From positions 46,852-110,851 of the forward strand of contig JAGVFW010000014.1 of NCBI GenBank assembly GCA_020057405.1: 64,000 nucleotides of DNA. Reading direction: 5' to 3'. Shown piece by piece: positions 17,037 through 25,422 of this stretch. The notes below the pieces were generated by a model. It saw nothing but the letters and a program-made list of their open reading frames with translations. It had not been told where the DNA came from and did not search any database. The stretch comes from an archaeon. Its GTDB lineage: Archaea > Micrarchaeota > Micrarchaeia > Norongarragalinales > UBA97. How positions within the stretch are numbered: the first letter of the stretch is position 1; each line of letters opens with the position of its first letter. The translations under genes were made by a program, and so were the position numbers.

Positions 17037-17507
17037 CTAGGCGACTCGGGTGCCGAAGTACTTGTTTAGCACAGCCGGGCCTGCGGGACTGGCGAGTAAG
17101 GTCTTGTGCCAGGTTTTTAGGTGTGGCTTGATTTCGGCGATTGTGAACTTGTAAGTTCCTTCTGCGCCCGTAAGCTTGAAAGCCAGGATTGCGTTTCTAA
17201 GCTTTTCTGCGCTGACGAAGTGAAAGTAGTTGTTGTGGACGAGGACGACGTGGTGGGCGTCATTGTTTCTCCACGCTAAAACGCCGTCGTCAATCTTCTC
17301 AAGGCGGAGGGCAACGCCCATGCCGTTAACTGATTTAACCTCAACTTTCTTGCCGTTTGAAAGCACAAAATCGTGGCCCTTGGCCTTTCCGGTCGAAACC
17401 GCGTTTGGCAGCATCAACTGGACCTTTTTTTCGGCAGCCCTACCCGCATTCTCAATTTGCCGCTGTATTTTTGGCGTCAATTTGGTTAGCTTTATTCTCG
17501 TTGGCAT
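17037..17507 (-). CDS. PD-(D/E)XK-like nuclease domain protein, 156 aa
   Basis: Basic soluble protein. A helix with GRAAEKKVQLML is followed by GHDFVLSNGKKVEVKSV, which fits the PD-(D/E)XK core: an early Glu, Asp in HDF, and Glu-Val-Lys. A strand then reads AHHVVLVHNNYFHFV. Such small stand-alone nucleases include Holliday junction resolvase-like and restriction-type proteins; the sequence does not separate these. It is divergent from the NOP-domain gene across a 62 bp promoter gap. Confidence 0.6.
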   Translation of the reverse strand: MPTRIKLTKLTPKIQRQIENAGRAAEKKVQLMLPNAVSTGKAKGHDFVLSNGKKVEVKSVNGMGVALRLEKIDDGVLAWRNNDAHHVVLVHNNYFHFVSAEKLRNAILAFKLTGAEGTYKFTIAEIKPHLKTWHKTLLASPAGPAVLNKYFGTRVA

Positions 17508-17569
17508 GCAAACACCTAGCTCCCCGCCGCTTTAAATAGCTTTGACGACAATATAGTTACGAAATTTAC

Positions 17570-19378
17570 ATGGCTAAAAAGTTTGAGCGCAAGGGCAACA
17601 AGCCCGGCGGCTTCAAGGATAGAGTCGACAAGACTGGCGGAAAGTTTAAGCCCAGCGGCGGCTTCGACCGCCCTCGACCGTCTTACGGCGACAGGCCAAG
17701 CGGCGACCGCCCCCGGCCAGCTTATGGCGACAGGCCGCGCCCGTCTTACGGCGACCGCCCAGGCGGAGACAGGCCCAGGCCAACTTATGGCGAGCGGCGC
17801 GAAGGCGGTTTTGACCGGCCTCGGCCGTCTTACGGCAGCGACCGACCGCGTCCTTCTTATGGAGACCGGCCCCGGCCATCTTATGGAGACAGGAAGCCTA
17901 CTTACGGAGACCGCCGCGAGGGTGGTTTTGACCGTCCTCGACCCTCCTACGGCGACCGAGACCGGCCGCGTCCAGCTTATGGAGACCGACCCCGACCTTC
18001 CTACGGCGACAGACCCCGCCCAGCTTATGGAGACCGCCGAGAGGGTGGATTTGACCGCCCGAGGCGCGATTTTGGCGATAAGCCGCGGTTTGGCAGTGAC
18101 CGACCGCGTCCGTCTTACGGCGACAGGCCGAAGCCTGCTTTTGATGCCAAGCCCAGCGTGGGCGACAAACCCAAGCCGGCGTTTGTAGCCAAGCCTGGCG
18201 TTGGCGACAAGCCGAAGCCTTTTGAGAAGCCTGACTTTAGTGATTCTGGCAGGCGCGAGTTTGAGGATAGGGAGAAGAACTTTCACGCTAGCAGCGCTCG
18301 GCGTTACGAGCGCAAGAGTTTTGACCGCAATGGCCCCAGGCGCGACTATGGCGACAAGCCGAGGTATGGCGGTGACAGGCCGCGTTATGGCGACCGGGAA
18401 GGTGGGGAAAGGCGGTCTTATGCGCCTGGCGGTAGTGGTTTTGGCGGTAGGCCGCAGAGGCGTGATTTTGATCGCGGTGGCAGTGGGCGGGCTGGTTTTG
18501 AGCGCCGCGAGTCTAGCCGCGACGAGAAGCCCAAGTTTGACCACGGTGCTAAGGTAGACCCGACGAAGACTGACTTTGGCGGAACTGGCTCTTCTCTTCA
18601 AGACAAGCGCATGGCGCTTCTACAGCGCGCGAAAGAAAGCGTGAAAGAAGCGTTTACCGGCAAGGGAGCTGCCCTGGCGCAGTCAATCCGCGCCCTAGAC
18701 GACCTTGACTACACTAAAAGCCTGCTCTTCTCAAGACTCCAAGAATACTACGGCATCCACTTCCCCGAACTCAAGCTCGACAACATGGAAAGCTACGCCA
18801 AAATCGCTGCTTTGGGCGACCGAAAGGGCCTAGACGAAAAGAAACTAGCTTTCCTGGGCCACGGCAAGGCAACCCAAGTGGTTAAATTGGCTGAAAAGAG
18901 CTTTGGCTCGGACTTGACGAAGGAAGAAATGGAGTCAGTCCAAAACTTTGCAACCGCCCTAGTAACTGCGAGCGAATCGCGAGAAAAAATGGCGAAATTC
19001 ATCGACGAAGAAGCCAACCGCGTCATGCCCAATGTTACTGCATTGACCGACGCCTTCCTCGCCGCACGCTTCCTCTCACTCGCCGGCTCACTCGAGAAGA
19101 TGGCCCGCATGCCCTCAAGCACGATTCAAGTCATGGGCGCCGAAACCGCCCTCTTCATGCACTTGCGCTCCCACGGCAGGACTCCCCCGCCCAAGCACGG
19201 CATCATCTTCCAGTCGGCTCTCGTCAGGGGCGCTCCCCTAGAACAGCGCGGCAAGATTGCAAGGGCATTGGCTGGAAAGATTTCCATTGCGGTCAAGGCA
19301 GACGCTTACACTGGAAACTTCATCGCAGAGAAGTTGAAGAAGGATTTGGATGAAAGGCTGAAGGAGATTAGAGGCTAG
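17570..19378 (+). CDS. NOP-domain (Nop5/Nop56-like) protein with long Arg/Gly/Pro/Tyr repeat region
   Basis: A 602-residue protein in two parts. Residues about 20-340 are low complexity: repeats of GDRPRPSYGDRPRPAYGDRR and REGGFDRPRPSYG, later FDRGGSGRAGFERR. Residues from about 345 match the C-terminal half of archaeal Nop5: a coiled-coil region (LDDLDYTKSLLFSRLQEYYG, then FPELKLDN) and the NOP RNA-binding domain (LEKMARMPSSTIQVMGAETA, then PPPKHGIIFQ, RGKIARALAGKISIA). The normal N-terminal fibrillarin-binding domain is not seen. Nop5 is core to C/D-box guide RNPs; this variant may act in another RNP or a condensate. TTTAAATAG gives a TATA box about 38 bp before ATG. Confidence 0.88.
   Translation: MAKKFERKGNKPGGFKDRVDKTGGKFKPSGGFDRPRPSYGDRPSGDRPRPAYGDRPRPSYGDRPGGDRPRPTYGERREGGFDRPRPSYGSDRPRPSYGDRPRPSYGDRKPTYGDRREGGFDRPRPSYGDRDRPRPAYGDRPRPSYGDRPRPAYGDRREGGFDRPRRDFGDKPRFGSDRPRPSYGDRPKPAFDAKPSVGDKPKPAFVAKPGVGDKPKPFEKPDFSDSGRREFEDREKNFHASSARRYERKSFDRNGPRRDYGDKPRYGGDRPRYGDREGGERRSYAPGGSGFGGRPQRRDFDRGGSGRAGFERRESSRDEKPKFDHGAKVDPTKTDFGGTGSSLQDKRMALLQRAKESVKEAFTGKGAALAQSIRALDDLDYTKSLLFSRLQEYYGIHFPELKLDNMESYAKIAALGDRKGLDEKKLAFLGHGKATQVVKLAEKSFGSDLTKEEMESVQNFATALVTASESREKMAKFIDEEANRVMPNVTALTDAFLAARFLSLAGSLEKMARMPSSTIQVMGAETALFMHLRSHGRTPPPKHGIIFQSALVRGAPLEQRGKIARALAGKISIAVKADAYTGNFIAEKLKKDLDERLKEIRG
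17640..18130 (+). repeat. Coding tandem repeats of GDRPRP(S/A/T)YGD type
   Basis: About 490 bp of imperfect repeats inside the NOP-domain gene encode roughly twenty copies of a hexa- to octapeptide GDRPRPSY / GDRPRPAY, interrupted by REGGFDRPR. Synonymous changes between copies (for example cgtcct, cgcccg, ccccgg) show an old, selected array rather than a recent slippage product. The composition creates a long spurious antisense ORF on the minus strand. Confidence 0.85.
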
Positions 19379-19388
19379 ACGTGGTTTT

Positions 19389-19913
19389 TTGGAATCCACC
19401 AAACGAGTTTTAAGTAAAGATGAGATTAAGCGACTAGAAAAACTATTGCGCCTCTCTTTTCATAGTATTAGAAAAATAAGAGATTCGGACACGTTAGCGA
19501 GTGCAATACAGTATCCAAAAATTCCGGCTATTTTTTCGGAATCACTAATAATTCAAGCTTCAAAAAAGATTTTTGGACCTAAGTACAACGCCAAGCCTGG
19601 AGGAAAGCAATGTGACATAGAACTTTCTTCTAAAGGAAAGCAAAAACTTAAAGTCGAAATTAAGGCTACAGGCGACAGTAGTTTCCAGTATTTTGGAGAA
19701 AAAGACATTAATGCAGACTATTTGGTTTGGGTTTCTTTTGGCAGCTACTTCAAAAAACAAAGGCCCAAAACAACTATACAAATATTGATTTTATCTCAAC
19801 CGAACAAAATATTTTTTAAACCAACTAAAATAACTCTCAAAAATTTCATCAAAATAAGTAAAAAACACATCAAGACAAAGCACTATAAAAACACGGCTCA
19901 ACTATTAAGTTAA
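19389..19913 (+). CDS. PD-(D/E)XK-like nuclease, first gene of AT-rich cassette
   Basis: A 174-residue basic protein, strongly AT-rich compared with the NOP gene ending ten bases upstream. The core reads KPGGKQCDIELSSKG then KLKVEIKATGDS, giving Asp and Glu-x-Lys spaced as in PD-(D/E)XK nucleases, followed by QYFGEKDINADYLVWVSFGS, a strand typical of restriction-enzyme-like folds. The start is TTG 19389; no good ATG exists in frame. The stop is ten bases before the next ATG, which has AGGGAA upstream, so the three genes form an operon. Likely the DNA-cutting part of a defence cassette (inference). Confidence 0.65.
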   Translation: MESTKRVLSKDEIKRLEKLLRLSFHSIRKIRDSDTLASAIQYPKIPAIFSESLIIQASKKIFGPKYNAKPGGKQCDIELSSKGKQKLKVEIKATGDSSFQYFGEKDINADYLVWVSFGSYFKKQRPKTTIQILILSQPNKIFFKPTKITLKNFIKISKKHIKTKHYKNTAQLLS

Positions 19914-19923
19914 AGGGAAAACC

Positions 19924-21072
19924 ATGGAAGTGCTTTCAAAACTCCGCGACGGACGAATTAATGCAGACAATATACTAATCGAGCTTACAATTAAAGAGTA
20001 CCTTGAACTCGCAGAGAAAATACTAAGCAAAAACGAGTTTCAGCGCCAACGAGTAGGCTCATCAAAAACAGTGTACTCCTTGCTAAAAGCAGACTTGTTA
20101 AAAGGCTGCGTTATTCCTCCAATTGTACTCGCATCTAGTTCAGATTCAGAAAAAGCCCTAGATGTTGTCAAGCTTATTGAAAACGGAGATTTACTAATCC
20201 TAGATGGACTTCAAAGAACTATGACCTTACTCGATATAAAAAAGGAATTGGTTGCAAATGGCGATAAAGAAAAATTAGAAGAAATATATAGAGGAAAAAT
20301 TCGCGTCGAAATATATTCTGGCGTTAATCGTCTTGGAGTACTTTATCGAATGCTGACCCTAAATACTGGGCAAACCCCAGTATCCCTTAGACATCAGATA
20401 GAAATCCTATATATCGACTACATCAATAGGGACATTAGCGGAATTCACCTGATACGCGAAGTAGATGACGAAGCACCCGGTAAATCAAAAGAGTACGTTT
20501 TTCGGGACATAGTCGATGGTTTTAACGCCTATCTCGATCGCGATATTTTGCCAATGGATAGACTAGACGTATTAGACAATATCAGGGGACTTGAGAAACT
20601 TTCAACGGAGAACCAGAAACTAGACTTGTTCAAGCAGTTTGTGATAACTTACAATAACTTTATTGAAAAGGTCGAAATGCTCAGTAAAGATTGGGTTCAA
20701 GGCGAAAATACTAAAACAATAAGCCGACCATTTGGAAAGACAACTAGGAAGATCTTTTCAAAGTCGCAGGCAATGACTGGATTCGGATCAGCCGTCGGCA
20801 AGCTCGTCGACTACAAATTAGTTACAGGATTCGAACAAATTGACGATATGATATCAAAATTAGATAATATCGGGCCGGATACGAGTGCAATTGATCAGCT
20901 CCTACTAAACCTTAATACGATTAAAGAGCAGTCTAAGAAAATTGGAACTTCGCAACGCTTTTACTTCCACTACTTTTTTAGAGAATTATTCAACCATGAT
21001 GGCGACTCATACCTAAAATTTGATCTCGCCGTACAAAATGGCTACAACAAATACCTTAGCCAGACGGTCTAA
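19924..21072 (+). CDS. DGQHR-like (ParB/DndB-related motif) protein, second gene of AT-rich cassette
   Basis: A 382-residue soluble protein. The N-terminal half contains LLKGCVIPPIVL, then LLILDGLQRTMTLLDIK, a variant of the DGQ(H/Q)R motif found in ParB-like, DUF262 and DndB-type DNA-modification or restriction proteins, and YRMLTLNTGQTPVSLRHQIE. The C-terminal half is helical without motifs I know. The precise family is not recognised. In defence systems such domains often sense DNA modification or use NTP; here that is inference from company: a PD-(D/E)XK gene upstream and a HEPN-like gene two bases downstream. Confidence 0.6.
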   Translation: MEVLSKLRDGRINADNILIELTIKEYLELAEKILSKNEFQRQRVGSSKTVYSLLKADLLKGCVIPPIVLASSSDSEKALDVVKLIENGDLLILDGLQRTMTLLDIKKELVANGDKEKLEEIYRGKIRVEIYSGVNRLGVLYRMLTLNTGQTPVSLRHQIEILYIDYINRDISGIHLIREVDDEAPGKSKEYVFRDIVDGFNAYLDRDILPMDRLDVLDNIRGLEKLSTENQKLDLFKQFVITYNNFIEKVEMLSKDWVQGENTKTISRPFGKTTRKIFSKSQAMTGFGSAVGKLVDYKLVTGFEQIDDMISKLDNIGPDTSAIDQLLLNLNTIKEQSKKIGTSQRFYFHYFFRELFNHDGDSYLKFDLAVQNGYNKYLSQTV

Positions 21073-21074
21073 GA

Positions 21075-22136
21075 ATGCCACTAGTTATTGAAAATAGTGG
21101 GAACGTCCCATTAAATTTCGCTAGCTACGACAATCCAAAAAAACAAATCATCCTAGAACAAGGCGACCTAAGTTGCACACTAGAATACAAGCTGAAATAC
21201 GATAATCAATTTGACCCAACAAATTTTACAGCCCAGATGCTATTCCACAATAACTTATCAGAAAATAATATCTTTCAGGTATATGAAAAAATACTTGGCG
21301 AAAGGATCGGCTGGATAATTCCGCTAAGTGCACTCGGATCAAATGAGCACGATTATTCCGACAACCCCCACTTTCTTCGATATGCATACGTGGCTTACCG
21401 AAAACTAATTGATTCCGATTTTCAAACTAATAAACCAGCATACAAACTCAACTACACTCTCGAGGACTTCTTCCCACCTAACTCCGCAATATTAGTTTTA
21501 AATGATAAAACTCGGAAAATTCCAGATTTCGATATTGACAACTATTTCCCAACACTATACTTTTACGGATATTATCCCAATTATGTGCGAGTTGAATCAA
21601 CGAAAGAAATGAGATTTGAAGCAGATCAAAAACGGATAACACTCTATCCGATTTCCACCGTGCTTCGAGACGAGACCTTCCTAAAAGAATTATTCAAAAA
21701 CTACCTGAATGTGTCAACAGATGACATTTCAAAATTTCACTTACTTTATCAGGTCGTAGAGCTGCTTATAGAACGCGTCTTTAGATCAAAGTTAAAGGCA
21801 TGGCTTGCCGAGAACCATGAACACGAGGAAGCACATAAACTGCGTGAAAAAATCCTAGAAATTAGCAATACTGAAAAGCGGCTCGAGATCTTATTTTGCG
21901 ACTACGTAAAGATTGAACGCCCCTTAACTGAACTCCGATCAATTCTTCTTGAATTTTTGGACGAAAAATCAGACTCCGACACGCCGACATCAAGGTTACT
22001 CTATCAGGCACGAAATGTTATATTTCACGGATATCGCAAACTAACTCCAGAACAAAAAGCACTCTTAACTGAATTAAATAAGTACTTAGACGAATACCTA
22101 GTAAAAGCTGTAGCGACCTACGCCGAAACCACCTAA
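21075..22136 (+). CDS. HEPN-like protein (ApeA-like layout), third gene of AT-rich cassette
   Basis: A 353-residue AT-rich gene starting two bases after its neighbour. The N-terminal 190 residues are beta-rich (SCTLEYKLKYDNQF, RITLYPISTVL) and unlike anything I know. The C-terminal part is helical and ends with LLYQARNVIFHGYRKL, which matches the HEPN RNase signature R-x4-6-H (Arg-Asn-x3-His) in its usual helix. A beta-rich sensor followed by a C-terminal HEPN domain is the layout of ApeA-type anti-phage proteins. RNA cleavage as effector is inferred. Confidence 0.6.
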   Translation: MPLVIENSGNVPLNFASYDNPKKQIILEQGDLSCTLEYKLKYDNQFDPTNFTAQMLFHNNLSENNIFQVYEKILGERIGWIIPLSALGSNEHDYSDNPHFLRYAYVAYRKLIDSDFQTNKPAYKLNYTLEDFFPPNSAILVLNDKTRKIPDFDIDNYFPTLYFYGYYPNYVRVESTKEMRFEADQKRITLYPISTVLRDETFLKELFKNYLNVSTDDISKFHLLYQVVELLIERVFRSKLKAWLAENHEHEEAHKLREKILEISNTEKRLEILFCDYVKIERPLTELRSILLEFLDEKSDSDTPTSRLLYQARNVIFHGYRKLTPEQKALLTELNKYLDEYLVKAVATYAETT

Positions 22137-22162
22137 TCCTATCAAAATAGGCCGGCAATCCT

Positions 22163-22190
22163 GGCAAACCACCCAGCCTAGGCTTATAAA
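22163..22190 (+). promoter_or_regulatory. Island promoter element, copy A (before methyltransferase)
   Basis: GGCAAACCACC followed ten bases later by TTATAAA, placing the TATA box 25 bp before GTG 22209, so the methyltransferase mRNA is probably leaderless. The same 11-mer-to-TATA spacing recurs at 24300, 25423, 27479 and 31295. Confidence 0.6.
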
Positions 22191-22208
22191 GGATTTTTCC
22201 CTGATCTT

Positions 22209-23501
22209 GTGGGGATTGTATTGAAGGGCGAAGTTGTGGTTGAAAGGCAGATTCAGCGTGCTGGCTTGAAGCATGTTGACCATTCTTGGGATTTCGCTAG
22301 GGCTAACACTAAGTATTTGACGCACGGAATTCACCCTTACCCGGCCATGATGATTCCGCAAGTAGCTAGACGCGCCATTGAAGCCAATAGGGGTACGGCC
22401 AAAGTTGGATTGGACCCATTCTGCGGATCCGGAAGTGTTCTTTTGGAGTTTAAGCTCGCTGGGCTTAGCTCCTATGGAGTCGACATTAACCCATTGGCAA
22501 CGCTAGTTAGCAGGGTAAAAAATACGCCCATTGCACCCGAAGTGCTGGAACAGGAATGGCTCCGCTTGGGCAGGCGCATTGGTGAGATCGCCTTAAGCCG
22601 TGATTTCGACGTGCCGCAGTTCTTTAACATCGATTACTGGTTTAAACCGGAAGTTATTTTGAAACTCGCTGCAATTCGAACTGCCATTGACGAAGTCGTA
22701 GATCCAATCACCAGAAATTTCTTCCTCGTTTGTTTTAGTGAAACAGTGCGCAAGTCGAGTAACACTAGGGGCGGCGAGTTTAAGCTATATAGAATATCCG
22801 AAGAGAAATTAGCCGACTACAATCCAGACGCGTTTGAAATAATGTCCGCAATTGTTAAGCGAAATATTGCGGCAATGGACGAAACATATTCTTTCTGCAA
22901 GAAAAACAAGACTGGCAATGTTGAAGTCATTCTTGACGACGTGACAACCACTAAAAGCCTTGCAAGTAAGTCGATAGATTTTTTGGTTACATCCCCACCT
23001 TACGGTGACAGTAAGACTACCGTAGCTTACGGACAGTTCAGCAGACTTAGTCTTCAGTGGCTAGGGTTCCCGCAAGAAGTAGTTATGCGATTAGACCAGA
23101 GCATGCTGGGGGGAAGGCCCGCACCTAGCCTTGACTTTGAGTTTTCGTCCCCTTCCCTAGAGAGCGCTGTAACAAAAATAGCTGAAAAAGATGAACTGAG
23201 GGCTAGAGAAGTCCTCTCCTTCTTTATCGATTTTCACAAAGCGTCTGAAAAGTTTGATGCGGTCCTGAAGAAAAAGTCAGGCGTTTGCCTAGTCGTCGGG
23301 AATAGAACAGTCAAAGAAATTAAGATTCCCATGGATGAAATCATGGTCGACCTTTTCGAAGACTTTGGTTTCGAACACAAGCAAACCATTGTCCGCCAAA
23401 TTCCTTTAAAACGGATGCCTAGACGCAACAGCCCGACTAACGTCAAAGGCAATACTGTTTCGACGATGACTGAAGAGAATATCGTGATTCTTTCTCGCTA
23501 G
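22209..23501 (+). CDS. DNA methyltransferase, N4-cytosine/N6-adenine type (R-M modification subunit)
   Basis: A 430-residue amino-methyltransferase. AdoMet-binding motif I is GLDPFCGSGSVLLEF near residue 74, followed by YGVDINPLA; catalytic motif IV is VTSPPYGDS near residue 261, the SPPY form usual for N4-cytosine enzymes. About 180 residues lie between them and probably carry target recognition. It converges with an MvaI/BcnI-like restriction gene, and the two stop codons share one CTAG. MvaI and BcnI partners make N4-methylcytosine in CCWGG/CCSGG, so a CCNGG-like target is likely. GTG 22209 fits a leaderless transcript; TTG 22221 behind GTGGGG is the alternative. Confidence 0.85.
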   Translation: MGIVLKGEVVVERQIQRAGLKHVDHSWDFARANTKYLTHGIHPYPAMMIPQVARRAIEANRGTAKVGLDPFCGSGSVLLEFKLAGLSSYGVDINPLATLVSRVKNTPIAPEVLEQEWLRLGRRIGEIALSRDFDVPQFFNIDYWFKPEVILKLAAIRTAIDEVVDPITRNFFLVCFSETVRKSSNTRGGEFKLYRISEEKLADYNPDAFEIMSAIVKRNIAAMDETYSFCKKNKTGNVEVILDDVTTTKSLASKSIDFLVTSPPYGDSKTTVAYGQFSRLSLQWLGFPQEVVMRLDQSMLGGRPAPSLDFEFSSPSLESAVTKIAEKDELRAREVLSFFIDFHKASEKFDAVLKKKSGVCLVVGNRTVKEIKIPMDEIMVDLFEDFGFEHKQTIVRQIPLKRMPRRNSPTNVKGNTVSTMTEENIVILSR

Positions 23502-24220
23502 ATAATTTTCTTTCTGTGCTCAAAGCATAAGTCTAGTTTGCCGGGCAGCACTCGAAAACCAGTTCCGTGATCGTGAGGTTTTCCACTAGGATATTGCCCA
23601 ATTCGAACATCTACTTTTATGACGCCTTGTTTTAGCAATGCAACGAAACGCCTAAAGCTAAAACCCCAAAGAAACCACGCCTCATTAAACCAGAATTCTT
23701 CACCAAGACCTTTCCCCTTAGACTCGGCCTTAACATACAATAAACCTGGGTATTTAGACTCAAATCTCTGCCTCAGCGTTGTTCGGTCCCAATAACCAAG
23801 CACTTTTCCTCTCTTCGAAACTAGCGCCACTTTATCCGATTTTATTTGAATTTTAAAGCCAGACTTTCCTTTGATTTGATTATACGCTAGAGCATTGACC
23901 GTAGTATGAAGTTCTTTCTTGCGATTTCCTCGTCTAGAAGGATATCCGAAGGTACTGAGAAGAACGGAGTTTGCTTTTTGGGGAAGAGGAGACTTCGTAA
24001 AGAGAGTCAGCATACTTTTTGCATTTTTCCGACCTGACTTAAGCTCGTACAGCTTATCGTCAGGCCCTGGCAGATTGTTCTCAGGTATATTTGAAAGATC
24101 TTCGAGGGTTTTTCCTATACCGGTATCCCCAAGTCGGTGCGTCTTTACGAAACCGGCTTCTTTCGTCTTAATCAGTCGTTCCCGTAACTGTTCTCCGGTG
24201 ATTCGCCTAGCAGATACCAA
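23498..24220 (-). CDS. MvaI/BcnI-family type II restriction endonuclease
   Basis: A 240-residue protein matching the monomeric MvaI/BcnI family (related to MutH). Diagnostic blocks are GDTGIGKTLEDLSNIPENN, PDDKLYELKSGRKNAKSML with catalytic Asp and Glu-x-Lys, then LTLFTKSP; a later GEEFWFNEAWFLWGFSF segment is also typical. Known members cut CC/WGG or CC/SGG. The start is TTG 24220 with AGGATGA upstream. Its gene faces the methyltransferase gene tail to tail, forming a compact type II R-M pair. Base composition is lower in G+C than the housekeeping genes, consistent with transfer. Confidence 0.88.
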   Translation of the reverse strand: MVSARRITGEQLRERLIKTKEAGFVKTHRLGDTGIGKTLEDLSNIPENNLPGPDDKLYELKSGRKNAKSMLTLFTKSPLPQKANSVLLSTFGYPSRRGNRKKELHTTVNALAYNQIKGKSGFKIQIKSDKVALVSKRGKVLGYWDRTTLRQRFESKYPGLLYVKAESKGKGLGEEFWFNEAWFLWGFSFRRFVALLKQGVIKVDVRIGQYPSGKPHDHGTGFRVLPGKLDLCFEHRKKII

Positions 24221-24299
24221 TTATTTCATCCTACCGATTTCCTTCTTCAATTCCGGCAACGCATCATAAACTACTATTCGAAACTGCTTTTTAAGACCC

Positions 24300-24327
24300 G
24301 GCAAACCACCCTAAATTCAGTTAAAAA
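24300..24327 (+). promoter_or_regulatory. Island promoter element, copy B (before 93-aa membrane protein)
   Basis: GGCAAACCACC then ten bases then TTAAAAA, 29 bp before ATG 24350, which predicts a leaderless transcript. Identical to copy C over the first 13 bases. Confidence 0.6.
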
Positions 24328-24349
24328 CCACTAAATCAAAATAGTAGCT

Positions 24350-24631
24350 ATGTTAAAGGAAATTGCCGTTATGCTTGCAGGCATATTAGCTTTATCCAGC
24401 ATCATTGGGCTAGCGGTAGTATTCACTCAATACTCAGCTTGTATGAATAAAGCAGGAAGCGCACCCAATCCGGACTGTGTGAGTGCAGCAATTACTGGAA
24501 GCGTTTCTTGGCTCGTGAACGAAATAACTTTTCCGCTAAACGTTATTGCGTGGATCGCAACAAATATAGGCGGAATAATTGGCGCAATCTTAATCCTCGG
24601 AGCCATTTGGTTCTTCTTCGGACAAAGGTAA
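24350..24631 (+). CDS. Small membrane protein, 93 aa
   Basis: Not recognised. Two transmembrane helices (about 6-27 and 60-90) flank an extracytoplasmic loop with two cysteines (YSACMNK and NPDCVSA) that could form a disulfide. The N-terminal helix could be a signal anchor. It has its own copy of the island promoter element and no ribosome site, in line with leaderless translation. It lies alone between the R-M pair and the 3'-5' exonuclease gene. Confidence 0.6.
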   Translation: MLKEIAVMLAGILALSSIIGLAVVFTQYSACMNKAGSAPNPDCVSAAITGSVSWLVNEITFPLNVIAWIATNIGGIIGAILILGAIWFFFGQR

Positions 24632-24651
24632 TTAAGCACGCTATTTTTGCA

Positions 24652-25371
24652 TTACCTGACGCCGAACAGTCTTTCAGTCACGAGTAGTGTGTCGTGCGTG
24701 TCGGCTTCGAGATATTCGAGGAGTTTCGGGTCCTTGTCGAGCCACATGCGCCAGATTTTATCTCCCTTTGAGGCGCTGTCGCCCGCCGTTCCTTCTGCCA
24801 AGTGCTTTTTCTTCATTAAGGGAAGATCGGAAAACATCGCGTGCTCTAGCACGGCGGAGAGCTTGAGGTACTTTGCCGTAGTGTTGTCCCGCGCTGCTAT
24901 TTCGAAGCGGGCGGCGTGCATCACGTCGAGAATAAACGAGCGGGTGAGGGCGTCTTTTAGGGCCCAGTACCCTTTGGGGTAGACTGGTTTTTCGCCGGGA
25001 GCGAGTTTGGCGCGGAGGAACCCTTCGTACTGCTTGAGTTTGAGGCAGAGGAGCGGAAAGTCGTAGCCGCTGATGTTGTAGCCGGCCAGGACAAGCGGAT
25101 TTATGGAGGCTAAGACGGTACCTAGTTGCTCTAAGAGCGCGCTTTCGGCTTCGTCAGTGTCTTGCGCTAGGAGAATGGTTTTGGTGGTGACTTTATCGCC
25201 CGTGCGCCAGCTGACGCCGGCCGCCAGGACGCGCTCGTTTGAGAGAAAGTCGGTTGGAGAAAGGATTTTTGTCTCTAAGTCAATTGAGGCCACGCGGCCC
25301 CAGCTGCCGCTCTCTTTGACTACGTCAACGACTTTTCGGACGAACTCTTCAGTACGCATAAAACCGGCCAT
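24652..25371 (-). CDS. PolB-exonuclease-like 3'-5' exonuclease (DEDDy)
   Basis: A 239-residue stand-alone nuclease resembling the proofreading domain of family B polymerases. DEDDy residues are visible: Exo I VASIDLETKIL, Exo II LAGYNISGYDFPLL, Exo III YLEADTHDTLLV with the Tyr three residues before Asp. Related proteins of unknown role are common in archaea. GGTTTAATG on the minus strand is a TATA-like box about 28 bp before ATG 25371, so that start fits a leaderless transcript; an internal ATG at 25359 is the alternative. Likely acts in DNA repair. Confidence 0.85.
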   Translation of the reverse strand: MAGFMRTEEFVRKVVDVVKESGSWGRVASIDLETKILSPTDFLSNERVLAAGVSWRTGDKVTTKTILLAQDTDEAESALLEQLGTVLASINPLVLAGYNISGYDFPLLCLKLKQYEGFLRAKLAPGEKPVYPKGYWALKDALTRSFILDVMHAARFEIAARDNTTAKYLKLSAVLEHAMFSDLPLMKKKHLAEGTAGDSASKGDKIWRMWLDKDPKLLEYLEADTHDTLLVTERLFGVR

Positions 25372-25422
25372 GACACTCTTTAGGAGGAGGCGAGCATTAA
25401 ACCCTTACCGACGGCAAGGGCC

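Noticed and set aside
17640-18130. Tandem repeats considered as a CRISPR array
   Set aside because: Unit length is irregular, there are no unique spacers, and the repeats are in-frame coding sequence continuing into a NOP domain. No CRISPR array or cas gene was seen elsewhere.
17516-18601. 361-residue ORF on the minus strand opposite the NOP gene
   Set aside because: It is the antisense shadow of the GDRPRPSY repeats; its low-complexity Val/Ala/Arg/Pro composition mirrors the coding repeat.
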